Source: Micrasema longulum (Eukaryota; Arthropoda; Insecta; Trichoptera; Brachycentridae). From it: DNA of 64,000 bases. The stretch lies in contig JAGVSM010000910.1 of assembly GCA_022494885.1 (NCBI GenBank), positions 326,543 through 390,542 of the forward strand, read 5' to 3'. Each line of letters starts with the position of its first letter. Position 1 is the first letter of the stretch. Shown piece after piece: positions 12,596 to 24,650 of this stretch. The translations under genes and the position numbers were made by a program. The notes below the pieces were generated by a model, which saw nothing but the letters and a program-made list of their open reading frames with translations, ran no database searches and had not been told where the DNA came from.

Positions 12596-13194
12596 GCAAA
12601 TAAGTTTTTTTTGTATGGTTGAATTTTTTTCTGAGATTTTTGTACTTGCTTAATCACGTTCCATATGAAGGATACAGGATATAAGGACGAATGTTAGTAC
12701 AATAAGTTTTGAGATAAAGCGTTTTTAAATCTTCAAACCTCTTAAACATTCAAATAATAAACGAACCTGCTTAATATAAATAGCCTATACTATTTTATTA
12801 AAAAAATAAATTCATTTATATTAAATTATTGCTTTATTTTCAGTATTTAACTGACTTCTACCCTTTATCCCCTGTACGCAAAGAACTTTTATGTCAATTT
12901 TTTTAAACAGAAATGTGTATTATGTAAACTGCTGTTTAAAACGCATGAAAATTGAAAGCTATCATTTATATCCTATACCCTTCATACATTATATTTAAGC
13001 GAATGGTTTATTTCACACCACGAGAAAAATCATAGTTTAGATTGATATGTATTGTAATCAGTTCTGTAGTAATATAAAAAAAAGTCAATATGGGCCATTA
13101 AATATACATGATTGGTATATAAACATTTTATTGAATTAATATAATATGTAAAAAGTATGTACAAAATTGTAAACAACATAATATCGGGTCAACG

Positions 13195-13285
13195 TATAAT
13201 CGGGTTGTGGTCCCGTGGCTAGTGTCTCGGACTCACGGATCAAAGGTCCGTGGTTCGAATCCCACTCTACCCCAACTTAATCTCC
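13195..13285 (+). mobile_element. tRNA-like SINE head, family C
   Basis: It contains CCCGTGGCTAGTGTCTCGGA and a good B box (GGTTCGAATCC). The body matches the 4.06-kb copy. Stem pairing is too poor for a functional tRNA. Confidence 0.6.
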
Positions 13286-14274
13286 GTTTTCTAATAGTGA
13301 GTTATTAACAACTCGTTGCCTTTAAAATGGAATATTTTGGTAAATCATTAGAACGCAAATATTTTTTTCTCAAAAAAAAATATATCCATAAAAAAAAATA
13401 TTTTGTAAAAATAAATCATTATTATCCCAGAAAAACACGAGACAAGACATTATTGCCCTGTCGGTAAATTTCATCTTTCGAAAAGTGAGCTAATCACTTA
13501 TTTTTTGTATGACTCCCTTTGGGAATACATCAACCGGTCTTTGGTCAGAATAAAAAAAGCAGTAAAGCCTAGACATTATTGGCATTGGTGAAAAGAAGCC
13601 ATTGGTTCTGTAATTTCCCACCCAGCACACGCAATAACCAGTACACCATGACGCTGACTAATCTCCACTCGATTTCCTTTTGCAGGATGTTTACGTGAGA
13701 ATAGCCACCGAATAAATTTGAAATAAATACAAAATATTATCAGGAAAACTGATTCATCCTAATTTTAACCTAACGACACGTGTTAAATGGGCAAACTCGA
13801 GGATTTATAAAAAAAATATTCTGTTAAGGCCGTCACATGTCAATTCAAAATCACATAAAATTTCAATAGAATCCCGCTATCCAAAATTTGACTACGATCA
13901 TGGTATTAAATTTCTACCATTATTTTACGATTACAAAAAAAAACTTATTATTCTGAAAGCAAGTATGTCACTAAGAGTTTACAATAACCGTTTGTCACAA
14001 AGTTCAACTTAGTACAAGTTTACGACAGTATTATGTAAATCACAATTTGTTACTAGACAATAATCTTCCGGTGAAAACTCGTGTACTAATAAAAAATAGA
14101 TACATAGTACTTTTATTTATGTATACATAACAGTACCTATATGTAAATATAAGATTAACAAATACCTTTACCCGTTGTCCAAATGAGCTTAACTTTGAAA
14201 AACGTAGGGGAAACTGTATTCAATTAATTTTGATCAGTTTTTATTGTGAACGATTTATTTATTGAAACTTATGT

Positions 14275-14920
14275 AGCAGGCAGGAAAAATGTTTTTGAGA
14301 AGGGAATATGGAAGACTAGACATTTACAAGGTTTATGACTTGCCATTGGTTGTTCAAGGACAAACATTTAGGCAAACTCAGAATATTGATTAATTTATTC
14401 CCTAATTAATAGAATTGATAAGATGCTTAAACTTACTCTTTGCTATAAAATATGATTGAGTAATAATTATTGATTTGACGTTTATTCCAACAGAGAGGGA
14501 AAACAGTTTTTAGAAGAGAATATGGACGTCTAGACAGGGTTTGTGACATGTCATTGGCTGGCTTAAGTGGCCACTTTACACACTAATTTAACATTTACCA
14601 TTGTGCTTATGTTTAAACACCCACATTTTTAACGAAGTGAATTAAAAGAGCTGAAACCTTTATGTCGGTGAGATTCCTCTGGCATTATAAGAATTGAGGA
14701 AATACGCATTTTTAAATATAGGCAAAATGGTAAGTGTTACACAGTGTGTAAAGTGGCCACTTAAATCAGTCACTAGCCCTGTAAATGCCTAGACTTCAAT
14801 TTCTCTTTTCAAAAATGTTTTTCCTCTCTGTTGTAACAAATTTCAATATTGATAACTAACTCTCTGGGATGTGAAATTCAACTTGGTCTACAAACATTTG
14901 GACACACTCAATATGTGGTT
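14275..14920. mobile_element. Foldback family F, copy 3
   Basis: The core 14491-14837 has inverted arms (AACAGAGAGGGAAAA ... TTTTTCCTCTCTGTT). Between them are the family blocks AAAGAGCTGAAACCTTTATG and CAGTGTGTAAAGTGGCCACT. A partial arm lies at 14280-14390. Confidence 0.75.
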
Positions 14921-15683
14921 AATGATTGATTTAAATTACATCAACTTGTTATAAGGTTATGAATAAAGTGAATGTGATGATATATTATTGAATAATGAGC
15001 ATTTATTCAAGTATGCTTTGTGTGAAATAAAAAGTGTTGAATCATCAAACTGCTCTCACCGGCACAACTCCTATTAAGGCTCAAGTCTTGACATACATAG
15101 TCATTATTTGGTTTTATTCATATGTCACGACCGGAACTGATTGCTTTTCAAAAGTATCAGCAGGATCTTAAAAATGTCTTTATAGATTTTATTTCCGCTT
15201 GATACACTCACGACAAGGTAGCTTAATCGATCGTGTTTATTTATAGCCCTTTTAATTATTTAACAACCGTAAGCGCTTTGTACTTGTTTGAATACATATA
15301 TTCTGATAAATAATTTAAATGCATAATGTCATTTTAAATACGTAGAAAAGTTGCGCTAATTTATTTATTAGCATTCACTCTAGAGGTCATTTAGATTTAT
15401 TTTATACCACGCCGCTGATGATTAAGTCCTATGTTTTAAAAAAAATAATGATTAGTTCTTCACTTTTGTTTTAACTCTTTACTCTTGTGTGCATAATTAT
15501 TTTTTAAATTTATTATTGTTTAGTATTAATATTTATATAAACCATGAAGTAAACTTTTAACTTTCCTTTTAAAGCACTTTCTTTTTTTTTCTTCTCTTCC
15601 TCTTTTTTTAAAAACTGCTATTTTCTTTTATTTTTTTTTACATTTTATTTTTATTTTTTTTGTTATTTTTTTTGTTATTTTTT

Positions 15684-15846
15684 TGCACCACAACAGGCCA
15701 GGAGGCCTAATTACAGCGGTGAATTACATCACAGAGCATCCAGGCTTGAGAAAAATCACATTTTAATTTTTATGTTCTCACCGGGAATCGAACCCGGAAC
15801 CTTCCGTGCGTGAATCAAGCGTCTTGACCACTACACCACGGAGGCC
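15684..15846 (-). mobile_element. SINE family B
   Basis: On the minus strand it has a tRNA-like head (GGCCTCCGTGGTGTAGTGGT) and an intact B box (GGGTTCGATTCCCGG). The body matches 53.69-53.85 kb and ends at a T-rich run, equivalent to an A-rich tail. Confidence 0.85.
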
Positions 15847-15849
15847 GCC

Positions 15850-17960
15850 GAGGTAAATATTTATATTTGTTACAGATGTAATATTTCTTTTTTACATATA
15901 AATACGTTTTTCCATTGTATACTTTTTTCGATGTTTTTGTTCTTTTTTTAATATTATTTTATTATTTGTTGTTTTTTTTTCACTGGTTTTATTGTAATTA
16001 TGTAAAAGATTCATGGAACCGTAAATAAATAAATAAATAAATAACTACAAAGTATTTTTTCAAAGTCATTGTATTTGAAGAAGTTATTCCTATACAACGC
16101 ACCTAATAGAAATGGGTTCTGAAATTTGATAATTATGCATGAAAAAACATGTATTTTAAAATTATGGTTTAATTAACTTACGCACACTATTAATTTACTT
16201 ATTTTATGTGTATGTATACTATATTTGTTAAAACAAAAATACTTTGTAACTGATAGTAAACCATAATCGTATTTTTATAGGTTATGCGGGTTTAAAGAGG
16301 AAAAAACACCTAGGTTCACCGGTATAATTAATATGTGCTTCTCGGTACGTGCATATATTTTATTTAAAACGTCGAGAAATTGAAATATATATATTTTTTA
16401 GTGTAAACGATTGCGAGATTGAGCTTTCTTTCATTTGACCTAAATTTTATCGATTTTGTGTTTATAAAGAAGGGTCAAGATTCATATCCGGGCAACTGCT
16501 TCACCGTTATATGAACTTTATATTATATTTACAACCTGAAGTACACACTGTTACATACATAAATGTGAGTAAAACTTGCACCATAAACATCGGTAGTTCT
16601 CAAATGTGAAGTTTGTACCCGTGCCTGCTGCGGTCTAAACTAATGTGACATTTTCTTATTACGATATTTTCTCTTCAATTCGTATCAAGGTGAAAACAAT
16701 GAAATTATTATTGTCGTCGTAATAGTTATTGAGCTTTCGAAAGAGTAATTGATCTAGTTAATTTTCCCTTAAATTTTTGTACAATTACAACTAAATTTAA
16801 CGTAATTCAGCCATTAAATGATCGAACGGAATGTGAAGTGTAATATGTTAGGTTAGTTATATGGCTGGGTTATTTGACCTCATGTTGGACTTATGTAGAA
16901 GCGAGTATACATATTATGATAAGGTAGAAACTGTCTTAAATATATATTCTTAAATGTAAATCCCATATGTTAGTTCTATTAAAATCCTCAATTAACTTTT
17001 GACAAGCCTGAACTAATGAGTTCTATAAAATTGAATATCCCAACAAAAACCTAAGAGAAAATGTAATTTTTCACACTAAAAACAATAAAACTAATAATTA
17101 TTATGGTTTTCACTCCACCTTGCCTAAAATTCTTAAGTCAATCAACAAAAATTCCTAATCTTGATTTCATTGATAATAAGATGTCTTCTTTCATGCGATC
17201 ACTGAATCAAATGAACCATCTCTTTCCCTCTTCCATTCCTACCTAGTCATTTTTGTTTTAATGCTATATAAATGATTGCCTATTATTAATTTATTATTAT
17301 TTATTTTATTTAGAAATTTATTGCAAAAAAAATATGTACATATTTAATAACAAAGAATCTATATAAAACCAATTAATGTAAAATGAAAATGGAGTGTTCT
17401 CTGTTTATGATAGTCTCCATCTAACATGCACAGCCTTTTCGAAGATGGAGATTTTCTATCTTTAGAGCATAAGTAGTCCTATACTTATAAAACAATAACA
17501 TAAAAAAGAAAAACTAAAACTACTTAATTATAAATGCCTAGCTAATCAAATGTAAGAAATTAAAAATCGTTATTAAACAAATATAATGTGTGTATATGTG
17601 CCAAGAATACATGTTACTTAAACATAAATAATATAAAATAATAATTAATAAAACAAATATAAAGCAATGAACTACATAAAAATATTAATAATATGTGTAC
17701 CAATTATATAAAGTACTACGTTTTTCGATTTACATATATTTTTCAAAAAAAATTCTCGCTAGACTACTCGCTATTCTAGTGCTTTTACTTATAAAATATT
17801 AGGTTTATTTGTTTCTCTTATATAATGTATATCGTCTTTGTGAATGCCCACTGGGCCTTAATACAAATAAATAAAAATAGGTTTAATATATCCTTTACAC
17901 CGGTAAATTGTGGGATAAAGTAGTAAAAAAAAGTAAACGAAACATTATATACTCGTTTCC
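15850..17960. other. No gene recognised
   Basis: This is AT-rich sequence with an AAAT simple repeat (16020-16042) and no supported open frame or homology. Confidence 0.35.
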
Positions 17961-17969
17961 CAAACTGTT

Positions 17970-18130
17970 CAATTTTGATTGTAAAGTGAAACAGATCCTC
18001 CGAAACAGCCATTTATAGACCGATCGTATTTTGCGTTTGTTTTTCACAAACAAATTTCAATTTTGATTGTAAAGTGAAACAGATCCTCCGAAACAGCCAT
18101 TTATAGATCGTATTTTGCGTTTGTTTTTCA
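17970..18130. repeat. Tandem duplication, period 88 bp
   Basis: CAATTTTGATTGTAAAGTGA begins at 17970 and again at 18058. The copies are nearly identical; the first has a 4-bp insertion near GACCGATCG. Low divergence implies a recent event. Confidence 0.85.
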
Positions 18131-18924
18131 TTTTCTCGAATGCTCTCATTTATTAGAAAGTTTCGATTGGTTAGGAAATCGAAGATATACAAATCTTTGA
18201 AACTTTACGCAAATAGTGATTGGGAAATACGTGAACGTGTATCCGTATCGTCGTATATTGCTGTACTCTGCACAGTATCGATATTGAAATGAGAGATAAA
18301 TCTCGACCGTGAGAACATAAATAGTACCGCTATCCAAACATGACTTCGATTATCATTTTGGATTCGTTTACTCTTACAGTTAGGCGGATTTAATCTCAAA
18401 GGGGGACGTTATATTATCTCACTTACATTCACTACACAGTCCACAGTACACAGTACACAGTTTGTAAATGCGAGTTTATACGAGCGAAAAATGATCAACG
18501 TTCTTTTTAGAAAATGATTATGTCCGTCATCCATTTCAACATAACAATTGAAACGGATTTTTTTTTTGATAATTAAACAAAAAAATAGTATTCTTAAACG
18601 TGAATGTAAATCAGTTAAATACATATTTTTTTGTATTTAAGAAGATACGCGAACCAAATTTAGAAGTATTTATAAAATATTTAAATCAATGATTTTCGCA
18701 AAATGTTTTTATATTTTTAAAGTAACACGATGCTCGCCTTTAAAAAGAGATAATATTTTTTTTTTGTGTTGTATTTTTTACCTAATTTTTAAACTGTTTT
18801 TGATACTTATAGTTCTCTGCATATTGTATTTGTGTTTTTATTTGATAAAATATGTTTGCAATAAATCATAAAAGCCGTACGAATGATACATTAAATAATA
18901 AAAAATAGAAAAACAAAAACAAAC
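18131..18924. other. No gene recognised
   Basis: Several overlapping minus-strand frames of 60-70 codons occur at 18146-18624, but none has a recognisable motif or splice context. CACAGTACACAGTACACAGT near 18440 is a small tandem repeat. Confidence 0.3.
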
Positions 18925-19215
18925 AAACCATCTCGACGTTTCCTCGTAGAAGTAAGCAGAGAGAGTAGAACGCCACATCACTCTGTCTTTGCATACAACT
19001 TGCGCTTCCTCTACATTTATAAATCTTCTAATGCACGCACTTTTGACAGGTCCACTTTAGGTATTTTTTGCTGTCGTCATGCCATGTTTTTTGCATCCAT
19101 AAAAAATGCATCAATTCCTCTACATGTCCAAACCAACACAGCGCACTTTTCTTGATTTTGTCGATAATGCTTGTCTCGGCCTAACATAATGTACGGATCT
19201 CGACATTTGAGCACC
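18925..19215 (-). pseudogene. RTE-like LINE C-terminal remnant
   Basis: On the minus strand the frames read IIDKIKKSALCWFGHVEE, then WMQKTWHDDSKKYLKW, and a degenerate downstream tail. This is the RIKKGVLRWFGHV...RKTWHDQ ending seen intact at 57.7-57.9 kb. Deletions and frameshifts are present. Confidence 0.7.
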
Positions 19216-19809
19216 TGTCACATTCGCCCGAGAGATCGAATTTCGATAGCATTAAACCTACTTTCATTCTTGTTTTTTAGAAGAAATTAGGTACTATTTC
19301 TCTCTAATCATATTATTTTGGATGTCTTGTTCGATAACGCAAAACTATTACGGACTTACCCCTGAATTATTATTCGCGATCGTGCTATACTCATAAAACC
19401 AGTACAATTATTTCTCAATATCCCAATAAATATAATTATTAAGTAGAGCATCAGTATCTAGAGTGATGGTCACGAAGTCGTCGCTTCTAAAAGTAACTTT
19501 CCTACTTATTTAGTAAACCTGACCTCACATACTGTAACACATTCACCAATTGGTTACAGCCTTACAGTTACTTCGTCCATTATTACAGAATTACTACAGT
19601 GACACGATTGGAGGTTACAACATTTGGCAAAAAATATATGGGCATAAAACAAATGCGGTTAACATGATTATTTAGTTCAAACACATCTCCACAATAAACA
19701 GATAATAAATTATTACTAACACACTATGCCATGATCAAACCACATCTTGTACCCATTTTATTTTTGAACACGGTCTTGTTGCAAAACTTTACCCAGAGTT
19801 TAGGTTCGT

Positions 19810-20405
19810 TTATAAATAAGATAACATGTCAATATGTTTATTTTTTGACTGATACCGCGTGTGTTGGATTTGTTCCGACGTTTCGGCTACAATTGCAGGA
19901 GCCATCTTCAGGGTAAACTGAGTGTTTTGTTGAAAAAAGTGTGTGCTTAAGTACTAGTCATTTGTATCGTGTCGCAGTCGGCAGTAGGCACATTTCTATT
20001 CATTTTTGTAGTATGTAGTGCTGGGAACCATGTTGAGTTTAATTTAAGCCCGTCGTCTTTGTTTATGTTATTTAAGTGTGTGTGTATTTCAATTGCCTCT
20101 TTTATATTCGTGCACTGCAATTACTGGATGTATGCAAAATTTTCGGTTCAAATGCGAAAAAATGTCAGGTGTCTATAAAGTGTTCCGCCATTGCAGATTT
20201 GTCAGGATGCCCAAGTTTACACATTCTTTTGTGTTCGTCAAACATTTTCTTTGCTGTGCGCCCTGTTTGACACGGTACAAATTACTAGTACTTAAACACA
20301 CACTTTTTTATACAAAACACTTAGTTTACCCTGAAGATCGCTCCTGCAATGGTAGCTGAAACGTCGGAACAAATCCAACACACACCCAATAAAGAAACAT
20401 ATTGA
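19810..20405 (-). mobile_element. Penelope-like element C: inverted terminal repeats around an endonuclease-end remnant
   Basis: Arms of about 110 bp (19848-19970 and 20268-20400) are inverted copies. Between them the minus strand reads MFDEHKRMCKLGHPDKSAMA then EHFIDT, the Penelope motif EH......L..P.KSA.AEH near the end of the GIY-YIG domain. Each arm carries a hammerhead-like core (CTGAAGA, helix II, GAAACGTC). Confidence 0.75.
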
Positions 20406-20584
20406 TAACAGTGACCGTGAAAACCTTCGCACCTATTTGAGATTACATGTGATTACATATTTTTGTGTTATTTGCTATTTTTCAATTAAAAAATATCTTA
20501 ATAATATTTTTGCGTTAGGTTGTAGGTACATACTTTATTTTATATAATTTTGAGTATTTTTATGATAATTTAATTTATTTTTAA

Positions 20585-21130
20585 CAATGTTTTGAGTTTG
20601 TCCAAATTTTTAAAGACAAGGACTGGATTCTGACTGATTCTGAGCAGTTAATATAAACATATTACAACATACATGAAAAAAAATTTACAGAAGGGAATAT
20701 AGAAGTCTAGGCATCCACAGGACTTATGACCTGTCATTGGCTAGTTAAAGTGGCCAAATTACACACTGTTTAACATTCACCATTCTGCCTCTTTTTGAAC
20801 ATCTGCATTCTTTCTCTTCTATCTGATAACGTTCGTGAACTTAAAGAGCTGAAACCTTTATGGTTACGGGTGAGATTCATCTGATTGAATTATTTCACCT
20901 ACATACTAGGCAACGCCTGAACATATTTTTCAATTGTTATTCTTCTTCTTGGACCAGGTGGATTCATAGAGAAGGAATGAAGATATTCAAATATGGGCAG
21001 AATGCTGAATGTTACACAGTGTGTAAAGTGGCCTCTCAAACCAGCCAATGACAGGTCATAAGTCCTGTGGATGCCTAGACTTCTATATTCGCTTCTCTAA
21101 AATGTTCTTCATGTCTGTTGTAATATGTTA
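20585..21130. mobile_element. Foldback family F, copy 4
   Basis: Arms of about 140 bp begin ATATTACAACATACATGAA and end with its complement. The interior has AAAGAGCTGAAACCTTTATG and ACTAGGCAACGCCTGAAC. The partial outer block GTTTGTCCAAATTTTTAAAG precedes it. Confidence 0.8.
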
Positions 21131-21375
21131 ATTTATCTTTATTTTAAAAGTCAGCATTATAATATTGCGGGATAATTATTTTAACTTCGTAACTTAAAAA
21201 TCAGCATTTGTGAGTATAAGCATACCCACTATAAACATATTTTTATCCTCCTCTGTGAACGCTACACACAGACAAGTCGTGCTTTCGAATAATCGTATTG
21301 ATATTTAAAGCATTAACTTTGTGGTCAAAAAATTTGCTTCATGTTTTTGAATAATTGTATATATGACAACTTACC

Positions 21376-21635
21376 GACTTTTCTATATATACCGGTTTTG
21401 AGACGTACCCGTCTCATCGTCAGGACACCAATTAAACCAACATGCAAAACCCACTATACACCTTTACCATAGTTGTTGCACACGAACATAAAACCAACAT
21501 GCCATGCATTTTGGTGTAATGTAAAGGCGTATAGGAGGTTTCACATGTTGGTTTAATTAGTGTCCTGACTAAGAGACGGGTACGTCTCGAAACAAGTAGA
21601 TATAAAAAAGTCGGTAAGTGGTTATGTACAAATAC
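21376..21635. mobile_element. Penelope-type inverted repeat, family B, copy 1
   Basis: Left and right arms are inverted copies containing GAGACGGGTACGTCTC and AATTAAACCAACATG. Each arm carries a hammerhead-like core. The arms meet at ACACGAACATAAAACCAACA. No coding sequence remains. Confidence 0.7.
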
Positions 21636-22285
21636 TAGCGGACCCGACAGACGTTGTCCCGCCCGAACGTTAAAAAAAGAATTTACATTGATAAGTAGGT
21701 ACCTAGGTGATTAAATTCCAAAACTAAAATCTTTTAATATTCAAATATTGAATTTAAGCAGGTACCTGGGTATTTGTTAATGGTTGAATTCCAAAAAATA
21801 AAATAAATATTTTTTCAAATATACGAGTAGCATTCTTTTTGCAAAGGTCAAACTCCGGTCTTTTCACCAACAGAGGGGTGTACTTATGTAGGAATACGAT
21901 TTTTAAAAATGTATTGAATGTATTAATATATTTAATATTATTTAATCCAGTTAAAAGAAATAAATGGGTGGAAATCATAAAGAATTTAAGGAAAGAATCT
22001 GATTGAGATCTACATTAAACAAATGTTGTTTGTAAACATTCAAAAACAAACTTTTTATATACACAAAAAAACAACATCTTTCCATTTTGTTGTAAATGCA
22101 TTCTCCTCGAATGCAACCATGGTAGATCGATGAATAAAACATATATGTTCCTTACTTCTTTTTTACATATTAAATTGCGGATTTTTATATCCACGAACAT
22201 GCACAGCGCTAAGATATATATTTCTCTTAAAACCGCACGTAAATCGGTTAAGCCGTTATATATATACACATAAAAATTCAATAAC
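21629..22285 (+). repeat. Dispersed repeat L, copy 2
   Basis: It starts ACTAGCGGACCCGACAGACG, parallels 2748-3176, and continues to AAAACCGCACGTAAATCGGT near 22230. The extension shows the first copy is truncated. Confidence 0.6.
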
Positions 22286-22739
22286 ATTTAGCATCATAAT
22301 ATTTTTTATTTATTTTCATTAATGGCAATTAATCCTATGAAGGATGATTTCTGAGCATCATAATATTATTTGCATGAATTACGACATGTCTATTTGCAGC
22401 ATTCATGGAGGAAATTCAAATATGTGTTTTTAATGGATAACTCAAAAATGCTGATTTTATTTATTTAATTTATTTGATTTAATAGCATAATTATACATTT
22501 TTACAATTTAAAAAAATTTCACTTGTTATATTTTTACTAAAACTAAAATCCCACCAAGCCACTTTTTGTAGCTTGTTGGTGAAGATTATATTTATACTGA
22601 CTTAATAATATTATTTACATTTATAAAAACAATGAATAACATATCAAAATTAACAAATTGTGATGTTTCCTAGTTGTTGTAATTATTACTTATGATATTA
22701 AAACGACACTCCTTTCGAAATTTGTAATTATTATCATTC

Positions 22740-22965
22740 GCGCCCAATGGTGCATAGAGAGGTACATTAGAACACTAAATGCAGCGTATGTCGATCTTCT
22801 GTTACATGAAAGTAAGGATATGAGTCTTACGCTTCAGGTGCCAGTCCAGGGACAGTGAAATATTGCAGTGTTAAACCACCATGTTTCAAGTTGACCCTAC
22901 GAGAAATCGAAAGAGGACCTCAAGCATGGTAGGCGAATGTGCTACCACTACATTACGAGACCGAT
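22740..22965 (-). mobile_element. SINE family A
   Basis: The inverse tRNA-like head lies at 22920-22965 and the body GCTTCAGGTGCCAGTCCAGG at 22830. The tail end is diverged. Confidence 0.7.
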
Positions 22966-23522
22966 TTATGCCCACATGATTTGTTTTTTCAGGATAGAGA
23001 GATATTAGAGCAGTAACTAATACCCTGAGAGTAGCGATCGAGTCAAAAGCACTTGACCAGGGTTCTGGTTCTATTTCACATACAGAACTGTGTTCTTTAT
23101 TCACCTGGACACAGAAAAATAATTTTAATTGTAAAACCATAAAAAATCACTATAATTATTATTTATCGATCGCCTCAACGAGGCATTCTTAAATCCAAAA
23201 AATGTGCAATTTTTTTCTACAATACAAATCATTATTATCGATTCATTTGCATGAAATTCGTGGTTGAATATTTTCAATATTTGTTGCAGCATGCAAAATT
23301 TCACTAAATATAATGTTTTCAATATTATTTGTCATTGAAATACGCAAAGGTTTTTGCATTTAGAAATTGGCGACTCGTTTATTTCGCCACAAAAAAGTTT
23401 ATTATTTGAAAGCGGTCGCTGTATCGTGAGGGCGATAAAATGCTATTGTAACTTGTGCCATTTTGTTGTGTACGAGTATTTGTTAAATGTAAAAGTTGCT
23501 AACGGCTATGTTTTGTTCCTAG

Positions 23523-23774
23523 GTGACGGATCGTGTCATTCTACCAACCGTATCGGATATTTACACACTCCTCATCAGTATGGAGACTTGGCTGGTCGAT
23601 GTCAAGCGGGTGAAGATCCCCCGGCCGAAGTTCGGCTCGCGGTACCCGTCCGAACCACCGAAGGATTACACCGATGATGGAGAAGATTTGAAGAAGAAAA
23701 TCGTGACAGACATGGAAAAGGATATCCTCAAAGCCACCGAAGAAATCAGACGAACTCTCCAAGAAAAACTATGA
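23523..23774 (+). CDS. Terminal exon of an unrecognised gene (84 codons including stop)
   Basis: The exon begins after a convincing acceptor (TTTTGTTCCTAG|GTGACG) and reads phase 0 to a TGA. It gives VTDRVILPTVSDIYTLLISM, then ETWLVDVKRVKIPRPKFGSR, then YPSEPPKDYTDDGEDL, and a charged C-terminal helix ending RRTLQEKL. Balanced codon use, local GC rise and the clean acceptor mark it as real coding sequence. The last 30 residues are amphipathic and could form a coiled coil. I do not recognise the family. Upstream exons were not located. GTG at the start is an internal Val codon. The 3' UTR follows, with AATAAA at 24130. The gene is transcribed toward dysc. Confidence 0.75.
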   Translation: MTDRVILPTVSDIYTLLISMETWLVDVKRVKIPRPKFGSRYPSEPPKDYTDDGEDLKKKIVTDMEKDILKATEEIRRTLQEKL

Positions 23775-24129
23775 TAACAATGTTTCCTGTTATGTTTCTA
23801 TTTTAATTTTATTTAACGAATGGTTGAGTATTTTGTGACGTGCATGTGATGTAAATTAGAATTTAAGGAATCTGCAATCCACTTTTAATCGATTCGATAC
23901 GTTGGATACTTCCTAGATATTTTGATGAAAATTAAATAAGTACTAAAATTTGAACGAAGTATGAATGAAACTAGATTATATAAATATTAACAAATGCCAC
24001 GTATGCCTGTAGTTATATAAAAGACATAAAATTATTATTGTGAATAATTTATCCGTAGTGATATGATAAGTATAGCAGATATGATGTTTATTAGTGGTAA
24101 GCGTATGTTAAAAATATCTATCAGGCGAA

Positions 24130-24135
24130 AATAAA
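24130..24135 (+). promoter_or_regulatory. Poly(A) signal AATAAA
   Basis: A canonical AATAAA sits 356 bp after the stop codon of the plus-strand gene. No perfect AATAAA was noticed nearer the stop, though AATTAAATAA occurs near 23932. A foldback element begins about 130 bp downstream. Confidence 0.45.
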
Positions 24136-24264
24136 CAATAGTTATTGTCAACGCAATATTTTTTTTTTAAAAGCAGTACAAAAAAAACGGTTTATTAAAA
24201 TAAATGATATTTTCGTAAATAACTCTTTTTTTTCTTATTTCCCTTAATCAAGAAAATTAGAAAA

Positions 24265-24650
24265 ATATTTTGAGTTTGTCCAAATTTTTGTAGACAAGGA
24301 CTGGATTCAACTCCCCAGGGAGTTGCACAAACTCAAAATATTGTTGATAAATTACCTGGTCCATGAAGAAGTATAGAAATTGAAAAAATAACATTTTCAG
24401 GCGTTGCCTAGTATGTAGGTGAAATAATTCAATTAGATGAATCTCACCCGCATAAATAAAGGTTTCAGCTCTTTAACTTCACAAACATCAACAGATGAAA
24501 GAATTGAAGGAATATAGATGTTCAAATATAGGCAGAATGGTGAATGTTATAAAGTGTGTAAAGTGGCCACTTAAACCAGCCATTGACAGGTCATAAGCCC
24601 TGTAGATGCCTAGACTTCTATATTACCTTTATTTGTTGTAATATGTTAAG
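24265..24650 (-). mobile_element. Foldback family F, copy 5
   Basis: It starts TTTTGAGTTTGTCCAAATTT with a short outer hairpin, then continues in inverse orientation through TAGGTGAAATAATTCAATTA and AAAGTGGCCACTTAAACCAG to TTGTTGTAATATG. It lies just past the plus-strand gene's poly(A) signal. Confidence 0.8.

Noticed and set aside
13195..13285. Possible tRNA gene
   Set aside because: The B box is good, but stems do not close and the unit recurs with a common body at 4.1 and 31.9 kb, so it is a SINE head. The same applies to 15.8, 46.2 and 53.7 kb.
23541..23762. Minus-strand frame opposite the unknown terminal exon
   Set aside because: The plus strand has a strong acceptor, better composition and a natural stop.
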